The notes: generated by a model from the sequence alone, not told the origin. A stretch of DNA of 64,000 nucleotides from Vampirovibrio chlorellavorus (GCF_003149375.1 NZ_QFWH01000005.1:140004-204003), one strand, 5' to 3'; positions 42,726 through 52,310 are shown, numbered from the stretch's first letter. Translations and numbers: made by a program.

Positions 42726-44138
42726 ATGGCCACCAAACGGAATTACCCCTCCAATTACAACAATGCCGAAGATCCCGGCTTGGCTTTGGTGGAAAGCCTG
42801 TTACCGCCGCACAGCGTGGAAGCGGAGCAATCGGTGTTGGGGGGGATTCTCTTTTCCCCGGAGGCTTTCAACAAGATCATCGAGCTGATCCGTCCCGATG
42901 ACTTTTATCGGGGGCCGCACAAGCACATTTTTGAGGCCATGACCGAGCTTTATAACAAAAGCGAGCCCATCGACATCATTACCGTCTCCGAGATGATGAG
43001 CGACAAAGGGGTGCTGGAAGCCGCCGGGGGCCGTCCGTACCTGATGGATTTGGCCATGTCCGTGGCCACGGCGGAAAACATCGTTTACTACGCCAAGATC
43101 ATTCGCAACAAGGGCCTGTTGCGTTCCCTGATTTCAGCGGGTAACGAGATTGCCAGCCATTGCTATGAGACCAACGACGCAGAGCAGGCCATTGACATGG
43201 CCCAGCAGAGTATTTTCCAGTTGGCCCAGCACGGCATTCCCAACGATTTGACCCACATCAAGGATATTTTGCCGGAATCCTGGGAGCAGATTGAGGAGCG
43301 CTGCGCCAACAAGGGTAGTCTCATGGGCGTGTCCACCGGGTTTTACGATCTGGATAACTACACCTCCGGCTTGCAAAAGTCCGATTTGATCATTCTGGCC
43401 GCCCGTCCCTCCATGGGGAAAACCGCATTTTGTTTGAACATCGTCAGTCATGTGGCCCTGCGGGAGCAACGCCCGGTGCTGGTTTTCAGTCTGGAGATGG
43501 GCAAGGAGCAGTTGGTGCTGCGGATGCTGTGCGCCGAAGCGGAAATTGACGCCCAGAAAATTAAAACCGGTGAAATTAGCGAACACGAGTTTCCCAAGCT
43601 GACCCAAGCCATGGGCAAGCTGGGCGATGCCCCCATTTACATCGATGACACCCCCGGCATGACGGTCATGGAGATGCGGGCCAAGGCTCGCAAAGTGCAG
43701 ATGGAATCCGGCGGGGATTTGGGCCTGATTGTGATTGACTACTTGCAGTTGATGCAAGGGCCGGGCGGCGGCGGTGGTACGGATGCCAACCGTACCCAGG
43801 AGATTTCGGCCATCTCCCGGGGGTTGAAGGGCTTGGCAAGGGAGTTAAAAGTGCCGGTGATGGCCTTGTCCCAGTTGTCCCGGGCCGTGGAAAGCCGTCA
43901 GGACAAAAAGCCCATGCTCAGCGACTTGCGGGAATCCGGCGCCATTGAGCAGGATGCCGATTTGGTGATGTTTATCTATCGGGATGAATATTACAACAAG
44001 GACAGCGAGCGCCCCGGTACCGCCGATATCATCATCGCCAAGCACCGGAACGGGGCCGTCGGGGAAATTTCCCTGCTGTTCCGCAACAGCATCACCCGAT
44101 TTCTCAACCCCGCCGACCGCAAAGTCCACGTGTTTTAG
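42726..44138 (+). CDS. dnaB: Replicative DNA helicase DnaB
   Basis: 470 residues. The N-terminal helical domain begins at LPPHSVEAEQSVLGGIL, the usual DnaB start, and is followed by the linker and the RecA-like domain with Walker A RPSMGKTA (about 228-235), Walker B LIVIDYLQLM, and QLSRAVESRQDKKPMLSDLRESGAIEQDADLV, containing the arginine finger and DnaB signature. It forms the hexameric helicase at the replication fork. A Gly-rich loop (GPGGGGGTDANR) lies after Walker B. No intein is present. Length is normal. The first 25 residues are a polar extension rich in Asn. Confidence 0.97.
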   Translation: MATKRNYPSNYNNAEDPGLALVESLLPPHSVEAEQSVLGGILFSPEAFNKIIELIRPDDFYRGPHKHIFEAMTELYNKSEPIDIITVSEMMSDKGVLEAAGGRPYLMDLAMSVATAENIVYYAKIIRNKGLLRSLISAGNEIASHCYETNDAEQAIDMAQQSIFQLAQHGIPNDLTHIKDILPESWEQIEERCANKGSLMGVSTGFYDLDNYTSGLQKSDLIILAARPSMGKTAFCLNIVSHVALREQRPVLVFSLEMGKEQLVLRMLCAEAEIDAQKIKTGEISEHEFPKLTQAMGKLGDAPIYIDDTPGMTVMEMRAKARKVQMESGGDLGLIVIDYLQLMQGPGGGGGTDANRTQEISAISRGLKGLARELKVPVMALSQLSRAVESRQDKKPMLSDLRESGAIEQDADLVMFIYRDEYYNKDSERPGTADIIIAKHRNGAVGEISLLFRNSITRFLNPADRKVHVF

Positions 44139-44215
44139 CCTGACCGGACTATTCCTGGTCTTTCCCCGGGCTTGCCAAGCTCCTGCATTCAGGGGAGCCT
44201 GCCACGCCTTGCAAT

Positions 44216-44224
44216 TGCTATGAT
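44216..44224 (+). promoter_or_regulatory. Extended -10 box for the methyltransferase gene
   Basis: TGCTATGAT at 44216-44224, identical to the box before dnaB. No clear -35 at 16-18 bases. Confidence 0.4.
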
Positions 44225-44272
44225 TTCCCCTGTGCGGGGTTGCCCCCGTTGGATCGTGGTTTGGGAGCGTGT

Positions 44273-45160
44273 ATGGCAATGGGTATCTGGCAAGCGCTGA
44301 CTGAGAGGAATTCGGGAGGGCCTGTCATGCCTGAGGGTCACTGGAGACAAGCCCTGTGGAACCTGGTCGACTGGACGGACCAGCCACGAGGGCTGGGCCA
44401 GTGGCTGGCCAACGTCTGCGAGCGTCTGGGCCCTTCCGAATGGGGCGCGCAGTCCTGGCTGGCCGAATCCGGGGTGCCGCCCGCCTTTGTACTGTCCGCA
44501 CCGCCCGGGCTCAGGCGTATTGTGGAAATTGGCTGTGGAACCGGCGCTTTTACACTGGCTATGGCCCTGCTGTTTCCGCAGGTGGAAATTGTGGGCATTG
44601 ATGCCGATGCCCGAAAAATTGAAGCGGCCCGGGCCGCTGTGGGCTACTGCGATAATCTTCGTTTTGTGCAGGGCCAGGCTGCCGTGATGGATGAAATTCC
44701 CTGCGATCGCATGGTCTATAATCGCTGCCTGTCCGCTTCAGGCGATGTGACCAGATTTCGGAAGACGGTGTTCAAAACCAGCCGGTGGCTGGTGGATGAG
44801 GGGGACTTCTGGGTGAAGGAGTCCCTGCCGGGCATGCTGGCCCAACCCGCCTTGTGGCAAATGCTGGCCTCCTGTGCCGGAACCGGAAAGTCCATAGAAG
44901 CGCTGATTGCTCATATACTGACCTCTACGGGGCATGCTTTGGAGGCGACCTGTGTGGGGCAGGGACTGTTCGGGCTTCCCTGCGAGCTGTTTTCGCAAGC
45001 CTTTCCGCAGAACGCCCTGATGGCGGCGGAGGTCGAGGAGCCCGCTGCCACTGAGTCAGCCCCGGTTCGGGTTGTTTCCGTGTCCGAGCAGACCAACGAT
45101 ACCCTGGTGGGGCTTTTATTTGAAAAAACGGAACAGGATTGGCAAAAAATACTGGTGTAG
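44273..45160 (+). CDS. Class I SAM-dependent methyltransferase, substrate unknown
   Basis: 295 residues from ATG 44273 (GGGAG 5 bases upstream). The SAM-binding motif I is IVEIGCGTGAFTL (83-95), motif II is IVGIDADARKIEAAR, and motif III is at LRFVQGQAAVMDEIPCD. The usual DPPY or NPPY motif of nucleic-acid N-methyltransferases is absent and there is YNRCLSASGDVT instead. An N-terminal region of about 75 residues and a C-terminal region of about 90 flank the fold. It resembles small-molecule or RsmG-like enzymes in the SAM site only. It lies 134 bases after dnaB with its own -10 box. A longer frame from TTG 44240 is less likely. Confidence 0.78.
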   Translation: MAMGIWQALTERNSGGPVMPEGHWRQALWNLVDWTDQPRGLGQWLANVCERLGPSEWGAQSWLAESGVPPAFVLSAPPGLRRIVEIGCGTGAFTLAMALLFPQVEIVGIDADARKIEAARAAVGYCDNLRFVQGQAAVMDEIPCDRMVYNRCLSASGDVTRFRKTVFKTSRWLVDEGDFWVKESLPGMLAQPALWQMLASCAGTGKSIEALIAHILTSTGHALEATCVGQGLFGLPCELFSQAFPQNALMAAEVEEPAATESAPVRVVSVSEQTNDTLVGLLFEKTEQDWQKILV

Positions 45161-45340
45161 CGGTGCTTTTGGCCCCAGATGCCGAGGCCCGGTTTCAGTG
45201 GGTACGGGTTTCGGATTCCTATAGTTTTGTAACCCTTGTCTTGACCTTCAACTCTATTTGGGGGAATTGCGCTATACTGATGTTTCAAAGGTAGAGAGCG
45301 TTTGTCTGTCCTCCACAGAGGGTGCCAGAGAGGGTGTTGA

Positions 45341-48300
45341 ATGCAGCCTTGCGGTAAATGCGGCAATTACAATTCAGAAGACAGTATTTTTTGCGGGCAT
45401 TGCGCCAATCGGCTCAATAACAATTGCCCCGATTGCGGCTTCAAAAATTTGATGCAGCAAAAATTTTGCGGGAGTTGCGGCAAGCAACTGCTGGCCGATG
45501 GGGCGCTGGGTGGGGCTCAGGTTTCGGAAGGCCTGCCGGGTGGGATTGCCGCTGACACTGTACGGACTGAGCCGCAAGGAGTTCAGTCAGGAACGCCAGC
45601 CTCGGTGGCCCCCAGCGTCTTGGAGACTTATGCGCTGCTTTCACTGGAAGTGGCCAATTGGCAGCAGGCTTTGGCGGAGTCCGCCAATCCCCAGGGGCTA
45701 CAGGCCTATCAATCGGAAGTGATGACGGCCATTGCCGATCAGATCCACGCGGCGGGCGGGCAGATTAACGCCAGCAAGAACCGGGTGCTGTTTGCCTCCT
45801 TCCGGCGGGAAAGCTCACCGGAGACCTCCCTTAAAAAGGCCGTAGACGTCTCCAGACGCTTGTTGACCCAGACCTACCTGTCAGGGGCGGGCACCCTTCA
45901 GTTGAGAATCGGTCTGGATTTGGAGCTGGCCCAGGCCCGTAACCCGTTAACCTCTACCCTGGAACGTTCCATGGGAGAGCCCGGCTCATTAACCGTCAGT
46001 CAGCGAGTGTATGACCGGCTACAAGCCGTTTATTCCTTTGCCCCGGTTGGCCCGGTGACGGTTGGCAACCGCACTTTAACCTTTTATCGGTTGGCCCTGT
46101 CGGCACCCGATTTGGCAAAGGCCCAGCCTGCTTCGGATCAGGCCCCACCAGCCATGGCGGCCACGCCTGTGACCTTGTCACCGGGCACTGCCACCCCCAC
46201 GGTGACCTCCCTGGATACGGGCAGGCCGCCTGAGGCCATACTGCCGCCGCCTTCGCCGGTTCCACTTTCTCCGCCTACTGCGTTGCCCGTGGGGGAAGGC
46301 CCGGTGGATCTGAGTGGACCCGCACCGGTTTCTGAACTCTCCCCGTCGGAGGCCCTTGAACCGCCGGTCAAGGGAGAATCGCTCCCCCTAAACAATTTTC
46401 CGGATTACAGTCCGCCGGCCCTCACCGTTTTAAAATCCCCACGGCCGGAAAACACCACTTACAATCAGCTGGTTGAGTCACTGAGCGCTGACTTTAACAG
46501 TTTCCTGTCCCAGAATCCCATGACCCTGAAGGGTAAAATCGTGGCCCTGTGCGCCGATGATGGGTTGGGAAAGTCCAGCATCATTCACATGGCCCGTGCC
46601 CAGTCCGATCCTGAGAATCAGCGGGGCATCTGGATGGGCGGGGGTAACTACCGCTGCTTCCATCCTCCCGGTCTGCCCTTGCTGTACTGGCTGGAATTGC
46701 TGCAAAACCTCCTGAGTCTGGTCTTTGAGGGGCACCCCTCCCCGGATGTTCGTCAGGCGTTGGACAAGTTTCTGGATTATGTCTACGAGGGCAGCCCCCC
46801 ACCGGACGTGGTGGCTTTTTTGCAGGACTTTTTGCTGGTGCAGCCGCCCCAACCGCTGGGGGCGGAAACCCGGAATTTCATGGGGCGCATAGAATCCTTC
46901 TTTCTGGGCTTTTTCAGGATTATTACCACCAAACGTCCGCTCATTCTGGTGTTTGAGGATTTAAATTTCGCGGATCCGCCCAGTCTCGATTTGCTGGTAA
47001 CACTGCTGGAGGCGGGTTTGCTTCAGCTGCCTGTCTATCTGGTGTTGACCCATCCTCGAGATTGTTACGCTCAGGGGCGTCTGGCGGAATGCTTCCAGAA
47101 ATCGGCCTATCACGAATGGGTGGTGAGCCGTATGGATTCGCCCGCCATGGAGCGCTTTCTGGATGATGGGCCTCTGGGCGGCCAGTTGTCCCAACTGCCT
47201 TCCCAGTGGACGAGCCTGTTGACCCGTCAGGCCAAGGGGCTTCCCCTTTACCTGGAAGAGGCCCTGCGGTTGATGCACCTGAAAGAAGCCCTGATTGTGG
47301 ACCCCGATACGGGCAAGTTTCTGGTGAACCCGGACTTTAACCCGGCGGATCTGATCTTGTCCGATCAGCTTGGGGAGGTGGTTGCCGAACGCCTGTCCTT
47401 CCTGAGTGAGCAGAGCTTGTACCTGCTGCAACTGGCCAGCATTCTGGGCGAAAAATTTGCGGTGAACCTGCTGTATACCCTGGCCCAAATGGACGAGGAG
47501 GCGTTTAACGAGGCCCTGACCCTGCTGTTCAACCACGGCTTCCTGATACCGGACGCGGCCAATAGCGGTCGTTTCCGTCATGGCATGTTGTGGTCCCTGG
47601 TTTATCAGGGCATTGAGGACGGGCTTCGGGAGCAAATGCACCAGCTGATCAGCGAAGCCCTGGAAGGGGACTTCAACCGGGGGCTTACTGTGCCAGCCTC
47701 CCTGCTGGCCCACCATTCCCAGCAGGGCGGGTTGCTGAACCGGGCCATTACCTACTGGAATCTGACCGGCATTTACTGTGGTCAGGTAGGATCGCTGACC
47801 GGTTTGAACACGGCTTTGTTTCACGCCCTGGATCTCATGTCCCAAACGGAGGAAACCAGAAGGGAGAACCGGGAACTGGCCCTGCGGATGCTGGAAAGCG
47901 CCGGTGTTCTCAATATGGATGAGGACGCCGACTTTGCGGTTCGGATGCTGACATGGGTGTGTGAGGCCCGGGAAGAGGAAGGCGAGCCCATCAAGCAGTT
48001 GGAGCCGCTGGGGTTTCTGGCATCGGCTTGTGAAAATGCCGGGGATTACACGCAGGCGCTGTCCACACTGGAAAAATCGATCTCGCTGATTGATGCTGCC
48101 GCTTATCCGCTGGAGGCGGCCTCTTTGCAGATGACCCGTATGGAATATCTCTACACGCTGGGACGGCTCCATCAGGCCCGCGAGATTATGGAGCAGATTC
48201 TGGAGCCGATGGTTCAAACCCACGGCGGTGGCCATCCGGATTTTATGGAAGCCTTTATGCAGGCCCGCTTGCTCAAGGCCCAGATTTTACTGGCTCAGTG

Positions 48301-49165
48301 TGATCCCTCGGCCTTGTCCGAGCTGGAAGCGTCCCGGCAGCTGGCGGCATTTTCTGGGCAGGAGGAGTTGGGCATTGCCCTGCGCCTGATCCTGGCGCAG
48401 GCGCATTTGCGCAATGGGCATTTTGAAAGCTGCAACCGGGAAGCGGACAGTTTGCTGAACGCCATTGAGCAAATGCCGGACTCCGATTGGTTTTTGGCTC
48501 AATGGGGACTGCTGGCCATTATGTATCACTGCGAGCAGGAGGACTGGACCAGTGCCTCCCAGTTGGTGCTGACGGTGATTTCCAAGGCCGAGGCGGCTCG
48601 GGACTACCTCACCTGGGTACTGTCACAGGCCTATGCCGGGTATATTACCGGGCGTATGGGTAAAATCCGGGAAGGTCGCCAGTTAATGGAGCAGGCCATC
48701 GGGCTCAGTTCGGAATATCGTTTTGCCTCCGCAGCCCTGTTGGGATGGCGCTTTCTGGCCGAGTTCGAATTGTCCCTGAACAATCTTGATGTGGCCTATG
48801 AAATCGCCATGAAGGCCCTGGAAGTGGCCCGAAAGCCTGATATTCAGAACCGGTTCGAGGTGATTCAGTTAAGCCTGCTGTGTGCCCGGGCGCTTCTGGC
48901 CAAGGGGCAACCCAAGGAAGCTGGCAAGGTGCTGGAGCCCTTGTGGCCGCAAGTGGTTCAGGCTCGCTGGCAACCGTTGATAGCGGCTTGCGCCTTTGAG
49001 ATCGGTCAGCTTTACAAAGCGCTGGCCCAGGATATGCCTGCCGATTTGAGTCGCAAGTACCTGACCCGCAGTGTGGAATTTTTCCTGAAGGCCAAGGGAA
49101 TCTGGCTGGATTTGCGGCATATCGCTCAGGTTAAAAAGGTGGATCAGGCCATTCCCCAGTTGTAA
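45341..49165 (+). CDS. Zinc-ribbon / degenerate adenylyl-cyclase / P-loop ATPase / helical-repeat protein
   Basis: 1274 residues. The first 50 hold two zinc ribbons with cysteines at 4, 7, 18, 21 and 29, 32, 43, 46. Residues about 88-255 align with class III nucleotide cyclases, but the metal-binding positions are lost: FxD is SLE (TYALLSLEVANW) and the GDG turn is KNR (INASKNRVLFASF), so cyclase activity is unlikely. A Pro-rich linker follows. A P-loop ATPase then has Walker A ADDGLGKSS (about 404-412) and Walker B LILVFEDLNFAD (about 533-544). The rest (about 780-1270) is TPR-like helical repeats. This order is that of large cyclase/AAA/TPR regulators and MalT-like STAND ATPases. It probably senses a ligand and recruits partners. 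ATG 45341 follows GAGAGGG. Confidence 0.88.
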   Translation: MQPCGKCGNYNSEDSIFCGHCANRLNNNCPDCGFKNLMQQKFCGSCGKQLLADGALGGAQVSEGLPGGIAADTVRTEPQGVQSGTPASVAPSVLETYALLSLEVANWQQALAESANPQGLQAYQSEVMTAIADQIHAAGGQINASKNRVLFASFRRESSPETSLKKAVDVSRRLLTQTYLSGAGTLQLRIGLDLELAQARNPLTSTLERSMGEPGSLTVSQRVYDRLQAVYSFAPVGPVTVGNRTLTFYRLALSAPDLAKAQPASDQAPPAMAATPVTLSPGTATPTVTSLDTGRPPEAILPPPSPVPLSPPTALPVGEGPVDLSGPAPVSELSPSEALEPPVKGESLPLNNFPDYSPPALTVLKSPRPENTTYNQLVESLSADFNSFLSQNPMTLKGKIVALCADDGLGKSSIIHMARAQSDPENQRGIWMGGGNYRCFHPPGLPLLYWLELLQNLLSLVFEGHPSPDVRQALDKFLDYVYEGSPPPDVVAFLQDFLLVQPPQPLGAETRNFMGRIESFFLGFFRIITTKRPLILVFEDLNFADPPSLDLLVTLLEAGLLQLPVYLVLTHPRDCYAQGRLAECFQKSAYHEWVVSRMDSPAMERFLDDGPLGGQLSQLPSQWTSLLTRQAKGLPLYLEEALRLMHLKEALIVDPDTGKFLVNPDFNPADLILSDQLGEVVAERLSFLSEQSLYLLQLASILGEKFAVNLLYTLAQMDEEAFNEALTLLFNHGFLIPDAANSGRFRHGMLWSLVYQGIEDGLREQMHQLISEALEGDFNRGLTVPASLLAHHSQQGGLLNRAITYWNLTGIYCGQVGSLTGLNTALFHALDLMSQTEETRRENRELALRMLESAGVLNMDEDADFAVRMLTWVCEAREEEGEPIKQLEPLGFLASACENAGDYTQALSTLEKSISLIDAAAYPLEAASLQMTRMEYLYTLGRLHQAREIMEQILEPMVQTHGGGHPDFMEAFMQARLLKAQILLAQCDPSALSELEASRQLAAFSGQEELGIALRLILAQAHLRNGHFESCNREADSLLNAIEQMPDSDWFLAQWGLLAIMYHCEQEDWTSASQLVLTVISKAEAARDYLTWVLSQAYAGYITGRMGKIREGRQLMEQAIGLSSEYRFASAALLGWRFLAEFELSLNNLDVAYEIAMKALEVARKPDIQNRFEVIQLSLLCARALLAKGQPKEAGKVLEPLWPQVVQARWQPLIAACAFEIGQLYKALAQDMPADLSRKYLTRSVEFFLKAKGIWLDLRHIAQVKKVDQAIPQL

Positions 49166-49347
49166 GGCCCGAGGCCAAGGCTGTTGTGTCTGGACAGGCC
49201 CCTTTGTGATACTTTAGAAGCAAAAGGACTGTCACTCGGCATAATCATTTTTCCTTTTGTTGCTCCTCCCCTTTTCACCAGGTGAATTCTTGTTTGATTC
49301 TTGTTTGACTTTTGGCCCGCTACAGATTGGATTCATTCGATACAGTC

Positions 49348-49758
49348 ATGTCCCATCCCTCCAAACCGCTTGCACAACTGGTCGATCGCAATGACGAGCA
49401 TTTGCGCCTGCTGGGACTTTATCATGGTGTCATTACCGGTGGCTTTCTGTTGCTGGTGCTGCTGATGTATGCCCTGCCCCTGCTGATCGGGCCCGGCTAC
49501 TATCAGGTGATGGGCATCTTCAAGCCGCTAGCCCCCCAGCTTTTGCTAGCGGGCTTGCTGCTGGGCTTAATTCAGGTCAGTGTGATGGGTTTGAATGGCT
49601 GGTGCCTGTTCCGCCGCAAAAATCGGTTGAGCTGCATGGTGCTGAGTTGCGCGGAGTGCCTGTGCCTGCCGCCGTTGGGCTTTATCCTGGGCTTGTCCGC
49701 CGTTCTGGTGCTGCGCCGGGACGCCGTGGCCGTCCTGTTTCAGGATCGGTCGCCCTGA
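49348..49758 (+). CDS. Small integral membrane protein of unknown function
   Basis: About 136 residues with three to four hydrophobic spans (GVITGGFLLLVLLMYALPLL; LAPQLLLAGLLLGLIQVSVM; LSCAECLCLPPLGFILGLSA). It starts with a polar segment HPSKPLAQLVDRNDEHLRLLGLYH. Short cytoplasmic loops carry RRKNR. ATG 49348 has no ribosome-binding site; a TTG at 49312 opens the longest frame. The pattern (LRLLGLYH-x-ITG..., ending in a conserved hydrophobic pair) recalls bacterial small membrane proteins of unknown role. No partner is evident. Confidence 0.6.
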   Translation: MSHPSKPLAQLVDRNDEHLRLLGLYHGVITGGFLLLVLLMYALPLLIGPGYYQVMGIFKPLAPQLLLAGLLLGLIQVSVMGLNGWCLFRRKNRLSCMVLSCAECLCLPPLGFILGLSAVLVLRRDAVAVLFQDRSP

Positions 49759-49790
49759 GCGCGTTGGTTGCATATCCCCTCTGAATAATG

Positions 49791-49817
49791 TTGACATTGC
49801 GTTGCTTGTGCTATAAT
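49791..49817 (+). promoter_or_regulatory. Predicted strong promoter for the duplicated-domain gene
   Basis: TTGACA (49791-49796) and TATAAT (49812-49817) with a short 15-base spacer, plus TGC directly before the -10 (extended -10). The leader to ATG 49948 is about 125 bases. Confidence 0.6.
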
Positions 49818-49947
49818 TCGTTTTTCTCATCGTAAGTAGCCAGGTAGTCATTCTTTCTATAGTTAAGTGGGTTCTTTTTATCAGTTTTGGGATTCATTCA
49901 ACGACGTTGGGGGCTCTTGAAGTTTTGTGAGGGAGGGTTTCATTGAT

Positions 49948-50955
49948 ATGAACGTATTAACACGTATAAGTGTGCCGTATCAGCAGTCCGCAGAGCAGCG
50001 CTCCAGGCAATCCAAAGGGGGAGAGGCTTCGCCCGGCGTTCTGAAGAGCGGGTTTATCCGCCCGCTGCGCTTGCGAAGCGAAAATCCACTGCAGAGGGCG
50101 CGAACATTCTCACAAAAGCAGGAATCCCGATCCAGCGGGCTGGAGATTTTCAATCAGGCTGGCTGGAACCAATCGGGCAAGAAGGGAGAGGTTCGTTCTT
50201 CTCAAAAGGCAAAGGCGGCTTCCGGTTTCACCATGAGTGGGCCTGCCTGCCGCACGGATGGCTCCATTGATGAGGAGCCGCATCCGTATTGCCGGTTAAA
50301 TCATGGGGAGGCCCTGCGTCTGGCCAAAAGCGCCATTGAAGGCAAGCATTTCCCGGAGCGCCCCGAGCTGATGAGCAAGGTCAAAACACCCTGGGATATT
50401 TTGACGGCGGATCGGGCCATTGCCGAGGCGCTGGATGAAGCCAACCAGGGGAGCAGTCCGGAGCAGGTCAAGCAAAATCACATGCGGGCCCTGTTTCTGC
50501 GGGATAACGTGGGCCAGTGCGTGATCAATCAGGCCATGAAAACCTGGCATGGCAAACGGGTCATGGCCGCTTACGTGCTGAAGGTTTTACCGTCCGAAAT
50601 GGTTCCCCGGATTCCGGCGGTTCGGGATCTGTCCGGAGACGGACAACTGAATCGGGAGACCGCGCGCAAGCTGGCCGACAGCGTGATTGCCGGAAAATCG
50701 CTGAAGGATCAGCATAAACTGGTGGAAGAGGTCATTGGCTTTAAGGATTTGGTGGTGCTGGAGGAAGAGGCCATTCAATCGCTGGCCAAGGCGGTGGCTA
50801 AGGCGCCTCATCCCAAGGCCCGGGCCCAGCATGCCATGAATTTTTTGTTTCTGCTGCACGAGGTGGGCACCCAGACGGCCAATCGCATTATGACCGAGCG
50901 TTCCGATCGGGTGGCTTACATGAAGCACATGGTCAAAAGCCTGTTTGTGCTGTAG
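49948..50955 (+). CDS. Unrecognised protein with a duplicated helical domain
   Basis: 335 residues from ATG 49948; GGGAGG lies 10-11 bases upstream. The first 110 residues are polar, basic and probably disordered. Two copies of a helical domain of about 100 residues follow (about 117-215 and 234-331). Aligned blocks: LNHGEALRLAKSAIEGK with LNRETARKLADSVIAGK; QNHMRALFLRDNVGQCVINQ with QHAMNFLFLLHEVGTQTANR; KRVMAAYVLKVL with RVAYMKHMVKSL. No catalytic motif, signal peptide or membrane span was seen. It is transcribed from a strong predicted promoter, so the product may be abundant. Its ribosome-binding region contains GTGAGGG (49927-49933), complementary to the C-rich tract of the small RNAs at 61390-61831. 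Confidence 0.72.
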   Translation: MNVLTRISVPYQQSAEQRSRQSKGGEASPGVLKSGFIRPLRLRSENPLQRARTFSQKQESRSSGLEIFNQAGWNQSGKKGEVRSSQKAKAASGFTMSGPACRTDGSIDEEPHPYCRLNHGEALRLAKSAIEGKHFPERPELMSKVKTPWDILTADRAIAEALDEANQGSSPEQVKQNHMRALFLRDNVGQCVINQAMKTWHGKRVMAAYVLKVLPSEMVPRIPAVRDLSGDGQLNRETARKLADSVIAGKSLKDQHKLVEEVIGFKDLVVLEEEAIQSLAKAVAKAPHPKARAQHAMNFLFLLHEVGTQTANRIMTERSDRVAYMKHMVKSLFVL

Positions 50956-51033
50956 GCTAGCTCCAGGAGTATTGGGCATTGTTGAGCCGTATTCAGGCCC
51001 TAAGAGGCCTGTACTGAAGGCCGCCTCGCCATT

Positions 51034-52125
51034 TTAAAGGCCGTGGGTTTTTTGAGGGGGTGACTGGCCGGGGCCAACGGCCAGTGTCACCACCACCGGC
51101 AAATGATCGGAACCCACGAAGGGGCCGGTATGCCGGTCGGTGACCACCAAACGCTCACTGACCAGCACGTGATCGATGGGAATTTGCATCAGCTGGGTGA
51201 GCCAGTTGGATTCGGCGCGAATGCCAATCAGGGGTAGCAGCATGGGCCAGCTGGGCTGAATCCCGAAGTCCAGCTGGCTGTCCCGCAGGCCGGTTTTTTC
51301 AATCAGGGTCTTAAACTCCACAGACCAGGGCGTGGTGTTGAGATCGCCCACCACCACCAGGTTTTTTCCCAGGCGGGGACGCTCTTTAATCCAGGTGCCA
51401 AAGCTCTCCTGCAGCCAGGTTAAGTGGGATGGCCGGATGGGCGAGGCCGGATGGGCCACCAATATTGTTACCGGTTGCCCGTTGAGCCAGATTTTGGCGA
51501 TGATGTTGGCCTGATTGGCCACGGTTTGGCGTCCGGCGTAGACCAGTCGGGCATTGATCAGGGGGCGTTTGCTGTACAGGGCCATATTTCCCCGGCCCGA
51601 CAGGCGGTAGGGGTACTGTTTCAGGGTCGATGACCGCTCCAGTTGCTGCAGCCAGCGTTCGGTGTATTCCACAAAGTCAATCATATCCGGCTGTTCGGTC
51701 TGGATGGTCTTTATGACCGCTTCGGTGTTGGAATTGACGTTGCCAAACACGTTGATGTGCATCAGTTTCAGGGGGCGGCCTGAGGTTTGGGATAAATCCG
51801 GCCTGGGTTGCCGCAGGTAGTAGGGCAGCACAGCGGACAGGTTGATGCCTAGAAAGGTTCCCAGCACAATCAGGCTGACCCACTGATCGATCTTGCGGGG
51901 GCCGTCCGGCTTGCTTTTTTGCCAGTAACTGACACTGGCGAAGAGAAAAGCCAGCGCTTGCACGCACAGGTACTGCACCCGGAAGTGGGTGGTCAGGCTC
52001 CACACCCAGCCTTTGTCACCCATCAGGGCCATGGCCGTCAGAAGGCAAGAGAGAAAGACAAGCCCGTTCAGGACAAAGCCCAGCAATCCCTTGGCCAGAT
52101 TCAGAGGCCAAAAAATACTAAACAC
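51034..52125 (-). CDS. Membrane-anchored endonuclease/exonuclease/phosphatase (EEP) family protein
   Basis: 363 residues. Three hydrophobic spans fill the first 110 residues, followed by an EEP domain: LKLMHINVFGNVNSN, the metal Glu region DMIDFVEYTERW, VVVGDLNTTPWS (Asp and Asn), IPIDHVLVS and GSDHLPVVV with the catalytic Asp-His. Family members include DNase I-like nucleases, sphingomyelinases and phosphatases; membrane-anchored bacterial versions are mostly uncharacterised. If the spans are oriented as usual, the catalytic domain faces the periplasm. All catalytic residues are present, so it is probably active; the substrate is unknown. Confidence 0.85.
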   Translation of the reverse strand: MFSIFWPLNLAKGLLGFVLNGLVFLSCLLTAMALMGDKGWVWSLTTHFRVQYLCVQALAFLFASVSYWQKSKPDGPRKIDQWVSLIVLGTFLGINLSAVLPYYLRQPRPDLSQTSGRPLKLMHINVFGNVNSNTEAVIKTIQTEQPDMIDFVEYTERWLQQLERSSTLKQYPYRLSGRGNMALYSKRPLINARLVYAGRQTVANQANIIAKIWLNGQPVTILVAHPASPIRPSHLTWLQESFGTWIKERPRLGKNLVVVGDLNTTPWSVEFKTLIEKTGLRDSQLDFGIQPSWPMLLPLIGIRAESNWLTQLMQIPIDHVLVSERLVVTDRHTGPFVGSDHLPVVVTLAVGPGQSPPQKTHGL

Positions 52126-52310
52126 GGTTTTTGCGCCCTCTCCGTCTGATTTGACTTTGGGTGAATGCCTGCCTGAGGAATGTCATGCCGTGGTTGCCCT
52201 GGTATGGCTGAATGGCTGACCCTTCTATTATATCGAATTCCGCCGGGAAGAGAGACGGTCAATTGCCAACGGGCGGGGGCAGGGTAACGGATTTGAGCCC
52301 AGCCATTTTC

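Noticed and set aside
42208-42888. 226-codon frame before dnaB
   Set aside because: It crosses both arms of the inverted repeat and runs into dnaB out of frame.
46961-48235. 424-codon frame antisense to the 1274-residue sensor gene
   Set aside because: Shadow frame with the typical Gln/His/Gly-rich composition.
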